From Prolixibacteraceae bacterium (GTDB lineage Bacteria > Bacteroidota > Bacteroidia > Bacteroidales > Prolixibacteraceae): DNA of 64,000 bases. Both the position numbers and the translations under genes were made by a program. Below, piece after piece: positions 9,646-16,714 of the stretch; position 1 is the stretch's first letter; each line of letters starts with the position of its first letter. Location: assembly GCA_019459525.1 (NCBI GenBank), contig JAIBEY010000038.1, forward strand, positions 37,568 to 101,567, in the 5' to 3' direction. The notes under the pieces were generated by a model. The model worked only from the letters and a program-made list of their open reading frames with translations. It ran no database searches and was not told where the DNA came from.

Positions 9646-11532
9646 ATGAAACGAATTGGAATTCATTTGTTGCAAAAGGCGTTTTTTATCGCTGCTGTTT
9701 TTTTAGGAGTATCCTCCTGTGGGAATCCCTCTGCTGGTGATAAAAGCAAATCTGTTGCTGATTCTACTGTTGTAGCCATCGCGGAACCGGATGATGCCAG
9801 TGATATCCAGTTGATAAACGCAGTAATGATTTCTCCTGAAAATCCGCAGCCTGGTCAGGTATTTCGTGTAATGGTGGCAGGTGACAAAAATGCCAGGAAA
9901 GCAAAAATTGTTGTTAGCAGCCCTTCCGGAGAAACCGAAGCCTTGAAAAGCCGGACCGGTGATGGATTGCCTTTCTGGCGGATTGATGAATTTACAGCCG
10001 GCCCGGAAGGTAAATACCACCTTGCTTTAACTACGAAAACCACCTCTGAAAGCATTGATTTTAACGTAAGCGAAAAACCTGCGCAGTCATCATCCAATTC
10101 GGTTTGGAATACACGGCGGGGATGGGATAGCAAAACGGAAACACTCTACTCTGCATGGGTAAATGCGTTGTTTCAGGATGCTGACGAACGCTCTTCGTGG
10201 GGTGCCTTGCACGAAATTACCCAAAATCAGGATCGAAATTTTCTGTTTAATCATCTGTCGTTGGGTGAAGATAATGCAGAAGGTAAAATCAAAGTGCTGA
10301 TGGAGCCCGATTGCGCCGATAATCCGTATTTTCTTCGGGCTTACTTTGCCTGGAAACTTGGACTACCGTTTGGCTACCACGAGGCTGATCGCGGGGGAGT
10401 GGGGCGTGCTCCGCATACCGGACGCTGGATTACCAATGAAGTTGTTTTATCGAAATCGCACCCGACACAAAAATTCAATACGTTTATGCGGATGGTGATG
10501 AATGGCGTGCATTCTGGAACAGCACGCGCATCGCTGAGTAACGAAAATACCGATTATTATCCTGTTTCACTTAATCGAGAGGCCATTCGTCCTGGTATCG
10601 TATTTGCCGATCCTTACGGGCACACGCTCATTCTAATTGGTCAGGTTGCGCAGACTGACGACAATCCGGGCGTGCTTCTTTCTGTTGATGCCCAACCCGA
10701 TGGAACTGTTGGGATTAAACGCTTTTGGAAAGGGAATTTCTTGTTCAATACCAATGAAACTGAAGTGATAGGAGAGCCCGGGTTTAAAGCTTTTCGTCCG
10801 ATTGTGTTAACCGGTGGTAAAATCCGTTTGTTAAAAACCGAGGAGTTAACCGCCGGATCGGGCTTACTCCCATTTTCGCTTCAGCAAAAGGGAATGGCAA
10901 GCAATGAATTTTACCACACCATGGAACGGATTATTAATCCGGAACCACTCGACCCTGAAATGGCTATGCTGGATTTAATCAAAGCGCTCCATGAGCAACT
11001 GGTTGTAAGGGTTACATCGGTTAATAATGGCGAAAAATATATGAAATCGCACCCCGGAACAGTTATTCCCATGCCCGGACGTGCTGCGGGAGTGTTTCAG
11101 ACGGGTGGTATCTGGGAAGATTTCTCCACTCCCAATCGCGACCTGCGCCTGCTGATTGCCATGGATGCTGTAATTGATTTTCCGGATAAAGTGATGCGCT
11201 CGCCTGACGATTATAAAATACCCATGCTGCAATCTCCTGAAAAGGTCAAAGAAAATCTGCAAAATCTCCTGCAGAAAAAATTGTCGGAGCTTTCAATCAC
11301 CTATATCCGGTCGAATGGTACCGAACAAACACTTACAATTGCCGAAATCCTGAAACGGCGTGATGCATTTGAAATGGCTTACAATCCGAATGATGGTGCC
11401 GAAATTCGTTGGGGAGCCCCTGAAAATAGTGAAGAAAGATCTACTTGCCGACGTAAAGTGCCAGCCGGGCAACTGAAAACGATGAATGACGTTCGGGTTT
11501 GGTTTCAGAAGAGGTTACATCCGCCAACATAG
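9646..11532 (+). CDS. Large lipoprotein of unknown function with possible papain-like Cys/His pair
   Basis: Not recognised as a named family. The N-terminus is a lipoprotein signal with lipobox LGVSSC (Cys at about 25). A beta-rich segment of about residues 55-145 follows, resembling an Ig-like fold, then a Trp-rich linker. The central region contains DCADNPYFLRAYFAWKLGLPF-like sequence with Cys223, and DPYGHTLILIG with His326. That order and spacing resemble NlpC/P60 or transglutaminase-like cysteine enzymes (inference). The C-terminal part (about 430-628) is helical and charged. ATG 9646 is chosen because AAAGGAG lies just upstream and the signal begins there; the frame is open to 9529. It is a single-gene unit. 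Confidence 0.75.
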   Translation: MKRIGIHLLQKAFFIAAVFLGVSSCGNPSAGDKSKSVADSTVVAIAEPDDASDIQLINAVMISPENPQPGQVFRVMVAGDKNARKAKIVVSSPSGETEALKSRTGDGLPFWRIDEFTAGPEGKYHLALTTKTTSESIDFNVSEKPAQSSSNSVWNTRRGWDSKTETLYSAWVNALFQDADERSSWGALHEITQNQDRNFLFNHLSLGEDNAEGKIKVLMEPDCADNPYFLRAYFAWKLGLPFGYHEADRGGVGRAPHTGRWITNEVVLSKSHPTQKFNTFMRMVMNGVHSGTARASLSNENTDYYPVSLNREAIRPGIVFADPYGHTLILIGQVAQTDDNPGVLLSVDAQPDGTVGIKRFWKGNFLFNTNETEVIGEPGFKAFRPIVLTGGKIRLLKTEELTAGSGLLPFSLQQKGMASNEFYHTMERIINPEPLDPEMAMLDLIKALHEQLVVRVTSVNNGEKYMKSHPGTVIPMPGRAAGVFQTGGIWEDFSTPNRDLRLLIAMDAVIDFPDKVMRSPDDYKIPMLQSPEKVKENLQNLLQKKLSELSITYIRSNGTEQTLTIAEILKRRDAFEMAYNPNDGAEIRWGAPENSEERSTCRRKVPAGQLKTMNDVRVWFQKRLHPPT

Positions 11533-11548
11533 AAAAGTATGCAGTTTA

Positions 11549-11603
11549 CAGTCTCAGTGTTCAGTAAGGCAAGCCCTGAGACTGGAACCTGCGACTGAAC
11601 ACT
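11549..11603. repeat. Interleaved inverted repeats between convergent genes
   Basis: CAGTCTCAG (11549-11557) pairs with CTGAGACTG (11576-11584). AGTGTTCAG (11556-11564) pairs with CTGAACACT (11595-11603). The arms interleave in A-B-A'-B' order, so the two hairpins compete or form a pseudoknot. It lies between genes ending at 11532 (+) and 11606 (-) and may serve as a bidirectional terminator or repeat element. Confidence 0.6.
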
Positions 11604-11605
11604 AT

Positions 11606-11872
11606 TCACATTCTCTTCATGTGAAAAAACTGTTTCAATTCTTCTTTACGTTCTTTCGGCAGATTGTGCCACCGAATTCCCTGCACAGCTCCTTCCAGTC
11701 CCTGCAACATGCAAAAACAAACGGTTTCATCAATGGTTTGAAGACGGATAAATGCTTGCTCGCTGCCAATAGCTTTTAATTCGTCGGGAGTGGTAATTCC
11801 TACCTGAATGAGTTTTTCTGCAACCACTTTACCAATGTTTGGCAGTTGGGTTAAGTCGCTTTTTTGTTCCAT
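11606..11872 (-). CDS. TfoX C-terminal domain protein
   Basis: An 88-residue protein made only of the TfoX C-terminal (helix-hairpin-helix-like) domain. It begins with LTQLPNIGKVVAEKL, the HhH-type motif, then the ELKAIGSEQAF segment and the GIRWHNLPKERKEELKQF ending typical of the family. In Enterobacteria TfoX/Sxy controls competence, but stand-alone C-terminal domains in Bacteroidota have no proven role. It has no operon partner: it converges with the lipoprotein gene and diverges from the Fe-S protein gene. Confidence 0.85.
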   Translation of the reverse strand: MEQKSDLTQLPNIGKVVAEKLIQVGITTPDELKAIGSEQAFIRLQTIDETVCFCMLQGLEGAVQGIRWHNLPKERKEELKQFFHMKRM

Positions 11873-12076
11873 TAATTCCGAAGTGGTTTAATCGGATTGG
11901 TTTTGCTTGCGAAGATAAATAATTCGCCAGAAACCCCCGAATAATTTACTTCAGGAATAAATTGGAACCTGAAATTCTAATGTTTGTTAACGAACTTAAA
12001 ATTCAGTGGATTCTGCTTTTCATTCGGAACTATTTTTGGTTTATTTAAACTGGATTCCAAAATCGGCTTAATTTCT

Positions 12077-12850
12077 ATGAGTAAATCGTGTATTCTATTC
12101 TGCAATTGTGGGGCTGGTGTAATTACATCAGATAAATCGGAACAAATCAAATCGACCTTGAAAAATCTGGATGCAGACGTTTATCAGTTGGATGATTTCT
12201 GCGGAATTGTGCTGAACCGGAAAGATTTTATCCGGGCAATCGATCAGAAATACGATCAGAAGATAATGGTTGCCTGTTATCCTCGGGCAATTAAAAATTT
12301 ACTGGCGCAGAACGATCTGGAACTTTCAGGTTTGGAGGTTTTGAATTTCAGGGAACTGTCGGTTGCTGATATCGAATCGAAATTGCTGAATGATTTCTCG
12401 TTTGCTGAAGGAAAAGCTTCCGAAACTCGTATGGAGAGTGGACTTGATGTTCCGGCCTGGTATCCGGTAATCGACCAGCCGTTGTGCATCGATTGCGGAA
12501 AATGCTTCAAATTTTGCTTGTTCGGCGTTTATACGTTTGGTGGCAAACAGTTAAAAGTGGTGAATCCGCTGGCTTGTAAAAACAATTGCCCGGCTTGCGG
12601 GCGAAATTGTCCGACTTCGGCTATTATTTTTCCACGACTGAAAGAGAACAGCGTATTGGCAGGTGCTGAGCCAGGGACAGCATCCCAATATAAAGGAATG
12701 GCAAATAATCCGGATATGATTTCAACGCTCAATCAGCGCTCGGCGTTGCGAAGGAATATTTTCAGAACCGGATTGATAGAACAGGCTGAAGCTGAACGAC
12801 AGAGAGCATTAGACGAATTGAAGAATACGTCCAAAGGATTGAAGGAGTAA
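12077..12850 (+). CDS. Double-cluster 4Fe-4S protein, first gene of the terpenoid block
   Basis: A 257-residue protein with no close named relative that I recognise. The N-terminus has three cysteines (5, 9, 11) in CILFCNCGAG and a domain of about 110 residues. A ferredoxin-like half follows with CIDCGKCFKFC (Cys137, 140, 143, 147) and CKNNCPACGRNCP (Cys167, 171, 174, 178), enough for two 4Fe-4S clusters. The charged helical tail may contact a partner. ATG 12077 is chosen because MSKSCILFCNCG begins the conserved-looking part; the frame is open back to 11984. Its gene directly precedes a radical SAM gene, so I infer that it supplies electrons to that enzyme. Confidence 0.78.
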   Translation: MSKSCILFCNCGAGVITSDKSEQIKSTLKNLDADVYQLDDFCGIVLNRKDFIRAIDQKYDQKIMVACYPRAIKNLLAQNDLELSGLEVLNFRELSVADIESKLLNDFSFAEGKASETRMESGLDVPAWYPVIDQPLCIDCGKCFKFCLFGVYTFGGKQLKVVNPLACKNNCPACGRNCPTSAIIFPRLKENSVLAGAEPGTASQYKGMANNPDMISTLNQRSALRRNIFRTGLIEQAEAERQRALDELKNTSKGLKE

Positions 12851-12870
12851 GGTCAGGACATGTCCTGACC
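12851..12870. repeat. Perfect 20-base palindrome
   Basis: GGTCAGGACATGTCCTGACC is a perfect palindrome, one base after the stop of the Fe-S protein gene and 25 bases before the radical SAM start. Similar palindromes are dispersed in many environmental bacterial genomes (recalled, not searched). It could also act as a weak terminator or mRNA-stabilising hairpin inside the operon. Confidence 0.75.
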
Positions 12871-12895
12871 TACCAAATAACACACACAATTGCAA

Positions 12896-14077
12896 ATGGG
12901 ATTACTAAAAAATATACTGATCCGTACCGACAAACGATGTTTGTACAAATTTGTGGTGAACATGGGCATTAAAGGCTCCATGTCGTTTGCCCGGTTTCAG
13001 AAACGGCAGAAGAACGGCGAATTTTTTCCGGCCTTTAATTTTATTTCAGTTACCGACGACTGTAACCTGAATTGCCAGGGTTGCTGGGTAATGGGAAAGG
13101 AAAAAAACAGCCGTTTAAAACCGGAACAGCTCAACCGGATCATTGACGAAACCAAAAAAGCCGGTTCCTATTTCTTCGGAATTTTGGGTGGCGAACCGCT
13201 GTTGTACAAACCGCTTCCGGAGATATTCAGAAAACATTCCGACTGCTATTTTCAGTTGTTTACCAACGGAACGCTCCTTACTCCTGAAGTGGCCGAAACG
13301 TTGCGGCAGTGTGCCAATGTAACTCCGTTGATTAGTTTTGAAGGCGATGAAGATGTGGCCGATGTGCGCCGTGGAGGAAAGAATGTGTTCCAATCGGCCA
13401 ATCAGGGAATCGACAACTGCATTAAAGCCGGACTGGTAACAGGTGTGGCCATCAGTGTTTGCAAATCGAACCTCGAAATGGCTATGTCGCCCGAATTTAT
13501 TAATTCACTGATCGACAAAGGAGTTGCCTATTTGTGGTACTACATTTATCGTCCAGTTGGTCATCAGCCGAATTTCCAATTGGCTTTAAGCCCGGATGAA
13601 ATTCGTCAGCTTCGTCAGCACATGGTTGATGCCCGAATGAAGTACAGCATTGCCATTATCGACACGTATTGGGATGTGGATGGAATTGCCATGTGCCCGG
13701 CTGCTGAAGGCCTGAGTCATCACATCAATGCTTCAGGATATGTTGAACCATGCCCGATCATTCAGTTTGCTGCCGATCATGTGGATGAAAAACCGCTGGA
13801 TCGTTTGTATGCCGAATCGACTTTTTTAAGTGATTTCAGAAGCAGTATTCAACAAAAAACCAAGGGTTGTGTTGTGATGGAAGATCCGCAATGGCTGGCT
13901 GAATTCGTAAAAAAACACGATGCGCAAAATACTTCAGGAAGAAAAAGCGAATTGGAACGTTTGCAAATGGCTCCCGAAACAGTTAGTCACGGTTCGTGTG
14001 AAGTGATTCCGGAAAAAAGCCGGATTTACCGTTTTGCCAAGAAACGTGCATTTTTCGGGCTTGGAGCCTATGGATAA
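12896..14077 (+). CDS. Radical SAM enzyme with C-terminal SPASM/twitch-like cysteine region
   Basis: Uses a 4Fe-4S cluster to cleave S-adenosylmethionine and start radical chemistry. The cluster motif is CNLNCQGC (Cys56, 60, 63), followed by the GGEPLL SAM-binding motif and FTNGTLL, both classic for the superfamily. The C-terminal part has MCPAAEG, GYVEPCPIIQF and KGCVV, reminiscent of a twitch/SPASM auxiliary-cluster region. Translation from TTG 12890 is possible, but ATG 12896 (MGLLKNILIRTDKRC) is preferred. Length is 394 residues. It is not HpnH by sequence. With a prenyl synthase and a cyclase downstream, I infer that it modifies a terpenoid or a partner protein; the substrate is unknown. 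Confidence 0.85.
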   Translation: MGLLKNILIRTDKRCLYKFVVNMGIKGSMSFARFQKRQKNGEFFPAFNFISVTDDCNLNCQGCWVMGKEKNSRLKPEQLNRIIDETKKAGSYFFGILGGEPLLYKPLPEIFRKHSDCYFQLFTNGTLLTPEVAETLRQCANVTPLISFEGDEDVADVRRGGKNVFQSANQGIDNCIKAGLVTGVAISVCKSNLEMAMSPEFINSLIDKGVAYLWYYIYRPVGHQPNFQLALSPDEIRQLRQHMVDARMKYSIAIIDTYWDVDGIAMCPAAEGLSHHINASGYVEPCPIIQFAADHVDEKPLDRLYAESTFLSDFRSSIQQKTKGCVVMEDPQWLAEFVKKHDAQNTSGRKSELERLQMAPETVSHGSCEVIPEKSRIYRFAKKRAFFGLGAYG

Positions 14078-14098
14078 AAAGTTCCGAGTGAACTAGAG

Positions 14099-14144
14099 TT
14101 CGGAGTGGCTAAAGTTGTCGCTGAAGTACTTTAGGCACTCCGAA
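14099..14144. repeat. Long intergenic hairpin with alternative pairings
   Basis: TTCGGAGTG (14099-14107) plus CTAAAG (14109-14114) pairs with CTTTAG (14129-14134) plus CACTCCGAA (14136-14144). The left arm with its upstream bases can also pair with CACTTCGAACTC at 14152-14163, and TCCGA upstream (14083-14087) can pair with TCGGA. The stem has no long T-run. It sits in the 96-base gap before the DUF116-prenyl synthase gene. Confidence 0.6.
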
Positions 14145-14173
14145 TTTTAAGCACTTCGAACTCAAAATTAGAA

Positions 14174-15745
14174 ATGAAGGTTAAAGAAAATATATTGGTT
14201 GTTCCGGAGAAGGCATTGACGCGAAACCGGTTGAGGAAAGCGGCCCGCGAGCTGGTTGCCGAGCGGGTAATTGTTCCGCCCGGGAACTTCGTGCTTATTC
14301 AGCAGATGGCCGATGAGGTAATCGCACAAACTGAAACTGACGAAAGTTTCCGCGAGTTTGCCATGGTGGTCTGCGGAAACGAAATCTGGCGATCGGTTGT
14401 AGCTGCGACTCCGTGCAATCGACGGCTCTTACTTTTACCGCAATGCCTGAAAAACAACAGTTCGTGTCATGCTGAAGTTGATGAATTGGGATTGATCTGT
14501 GCCGGATGCCAAAGTTGCCAGATTGATTCGATTTTGCAAAAAGCCGAAGGGCTAGGTTATGCCACGCTGGTGGCCGAAGGAACTACCGTTGCCATTAGTC
14601 TGGTTCAGGAAGGATCGGTTGATGCTGTGATTGGCGTGAGTTGTATGTCGGTACTTCAGAAATCGTTCGAACCGGTTTCGAGGGCGGCAGTGCCGGTAAT
14701 TGGTATTCCGTTGCTGTTCGAAGGTTGTGCAGAAACCGATGTGGATAACCGCTGGCTCGACGATGAACTGACCAATTTTAAGGAAAATACAGATTTGAAG
14801 CCTTTGTCCGTTTCGGCACTGAAAGTAAAAGTGAACGGATTTTTCACCAAAGACCAGTTGGCTGCGATGATTGGGGCTGACCGAGACGAGACCACTCAAC
14901 TGTCCATACAGTCGATGCTTACCGGAGGGCAACGGATTCGCCCGTTGCTTACGGCTTTGGCTTATTCAGCCTATGCTCCGGAAGTTTCAGCAGATTTACT
15001 CGCAGCACTTTCTGTGGTGGTGGAATGCTTCCACAAAGCATCGCTTATTCACGACGACATAGAAGATAACGACGATTTTCGCTACGATACCGAAACCATT
15101 CACAAACAAAATGGCATTCCGGTGGCCATCAACACCGGCGATTTTCTGCTCGGAAAAGGATACGAATTACTGGGTAAACTGCCACTCGATTCATCGGCAA
15201 TGGCTGCCTGTTATCAATTGGTTGCGAATGGGCACGTGGCTTTGTCGCTCGGTCAGGGTGCCGATTTGCTGGCCAGTGCGAACCATCGTATTCTTTCTCT
15301 CGATCAGCAGCTTGAAATTTTCGAACGCAAAACCGGTTCAGCTATTCGGGTAGCATTGCTGCTTGGCGCGGTTGCTGCCAGTGCTTCGGAAAGCGATTTG
15401 GAAATACTCAAGACTTTTTCGGGTTACTTCGGAATGGCTTACCAGATAAAAGACGATCTGGACGAATTCCGTGAATCGAATGAACATACCCAAGTGGCAG
15501 ATTATCCGTTGATGCTTTCCCTGCTTGCTGAAAATGCTCCTGAATTGTCAACTGAAGATATCCGGATTGCCTATGCCAAAAACGATAAGCAGCAAGTTTC
15601 GCAATGGATTGAATCGAACCAAATCGTCGGTAAAGCCGAAGAAATTCTTCAGGAATACACCTCGAAATCTTACCATGAACTCGATCAGTTGAGAAACCTG
15701 AAAATGAAATTGAGTTTATATACTGTGCTGGGTAAGATCTTCTGA
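14174..15745 (+). CDS. DUF116 / isoprenyl diphosphate synthase fusion
   Basis: A 523-residue two-domain protein. Residues about 60-200 match DUF116, with LLPQCL (Cys91), Cys98, the cluster CAGCQSC (Cys109, 112, 115), VIGVSC (Cys157) and EGCAETDVD (Cys185), likely metal ligands. Residues about 215-520 match trans-isoprenyl diphosphate synthases: first Asp-rich motif HDDIEDND (294-298), AINTGDFLLG, ERKTGSA and second motif KDDLDE (427-431). Ala at position -5 before the first motif (Ala289) is typical of longer-chain producers. The IPP-binding GGKR motif reads GGQRIRP (251-257), so the usual Lys is Gln. It lies 8 bases before the alpha/alpha-barrel gene. Product length is unknown. Confidence 0.85.
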   Translation: MKVKENILVVPEKALTRNRLRKAARELVAERVIVPPGNFVLIQQMADEVIAQTETDESFREFAMVVCGNEIWRSVVAATPCNRRLLLLPQCLKNNSSCHAEVDELGLICAGCQSCQIDSILQKAEGLGYATLVAEGTTVAISLVQEGSVDAVIGVSCMSVLQKSFEPVSRAAVPVIGIPLLFEGCAETDVDNRWLDDELTNFKENTDLKPLSVSALKVKVNGFFTKDQLAAMIGADRDETTQLSIQSMLTGGQRIRPLLTALAYSAYAPEVSADLLAALSVVVECFHKASLIHDDIEDNDDFRYDTETIHKQNGIPVAINTGDFLLGKGYELLGKLPLDSSAMAACYQLVANGHVALSLGQGADLLASANHRILSLDQQLEIFERKTGSAIRVALLLGAVAASASESDLEILKTFSGYFGMAYQIKDDLDEFRESNEHTQVADYPLMLSLLAENAPELSTEDIRIAYAKNDKQQVSQWIESNQIVGKAEEILQEYTSKSYHELDQLRNLKMKLSLYTVLGKIF

Positions 15746-15753
15746 TTAAAAAC

Positions 15754-16629
15754 ATGAACCCAACTTCGAAAAATATTCCTTTTTACAGGCAAATGATTGC
15801 TCTTCTCGGGAATGCATTGGACTTGCTCGACGAGCAGGGGCGGGGAGAAGTGCTGCAATTTATACTCAGCCAGCAAAATGCCGATGGTGGATTTCGGGAT
15901 CGTGGCGGAAGATCGGATTTATATTATTCGCTGTTTGGTGGGCTGATGATTGGGGCATGGGGCATGGGGCCCGGAGCGACGCTCCCTGAGCTTGTCGAAG
16001 GGAAAATCCTGAAACTAAAACAGTTTATCGCCCGACAGTCGAAATCTGAAGTCCCCGGGTTCATTGAAAAATGTTGTTTGGTATTGCTTCAGAAGGAATT
16101 GAAAACCGGACGGATTTTGCAGATCAGATCCATCTTTTCGTTGGGTAGATCATTCTGGAGAGAGCGCCAATCGATCAATTTATCGTACCGGAGTTTTGTG
16201 TTGTTCCTGACCTTGGACGCCGTTTTCCCTTTCTCCAGATTGCTGAAATTTGGTGCAGGAAAGATGTTGAAACAAACAGTAGTTGATCAGCATTCGCCTT
16301 GTTCTGAAGTTGCCGCCAAGGTCTTCCTGCAAAGAATGATGAATCAGGATGGATCCAAAGAAACGGAATTGCTGATGTCATTTGCCTGTGAATCGGGCGG
16401 ATTTAAAGCCTTTGCTCACCTTGATCAGGCCGACATGCTTTCAACAGCCGTAGCCTTGTTTGCGCTCGAATTTGCCGGAAGTGATTTGCGATTGCTAAAA
16501 CCTGCCTGCCTTAATTTTATCGAATCGAATTTTGCTCACGGCGCTTTTCTATCGGGTGATGGCGATGCAACTACCGACGTGGAATATACTTTTTATGGTT
16601 TGCTGGCGCTGGGAGTGTTGGCGAAATGA
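15754..16629 (+). CDS. Short prenyltransferase/squalene-cyclase-repeat (alpha/alpha-barrel) protein
   Basis: A 291-residue protein with repeats like protein prenyltransferase beta subunits and terpene cyclases: a QW-like motif QQNADGGFRDRGG (about 40-52), DLYYSLFGG shortly after, and a C-terminal DGDATTDVEYTFYGLLAL. No DxDD acid motif is present, so a class II cyclase reaction is unlikely by itself. It could be a prenyl-chain-binding subunit working with the larger cyclase, or an independent prenyltransferase. The gene starts 8 bases after the prenyl synthase, implying co-translation or co-transcription. It carries an in-frame copy of a dispersed palindrome at 15984-16002, suggesting a tolerant surface loop. 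Confidence 0.75.
   Translation: MNPTSKNIPFYRQMIALLGNALDLLDEQGRGEVLQFILSQQNADGGFRDRGGRSDLYYSLFGGLMIGAWGMGPGATLPELVEGKILKLKQFIARQSKSEVPGFIEKCCLVLLQKELKTGRILQIRSIFSLGRSFWRERQSINLSYRSFVLFLTLDAVFPFSRLLKFGAGKMLKQTVVDQHSPCSEVAAKVFLQRMMNQDGSKETELLMSFACESGGFKAFAHLDQADMLSTAVALFALEFAGSDLRLLKPACLNFIESNFAHGAFLSGDGDATTDVEYTFYGLLALGVLAK
15984..16002. repeat. In-frame dispersed palindrome CCCTGAGCTTGTCGAAGGG
   Basis: This imperfect 19-base palindrome is of a kind widely scattered in bacterial genomes, recalled from experience and not searched. Here it lies inside a coding sequence and is read as PELVEG. The preceding GGAGCGACGCTCC is a further inverted repeat, and GGGGCAT is tandemly repeated just before it (about 15952-15970). 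The whole stretch looks like an insertion into the gene. Confidence 0.7.
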
Positions 16630-16714
16630 ACACTTCATCTGTTTCTCTTTAATGAACGGACCTATCCGGAATTTCCCATCTTTCGTATCTTGCATCCTCA
16701 AACCGTAATCCAAC

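Noticed and set aside
12896..14077. Assigning the radical SAM gene to hopanoid HpnH
   Set aside because: The sequence around the cluster motif and the C-terminus does not resemble HpnH, and no other hpn genes are present.
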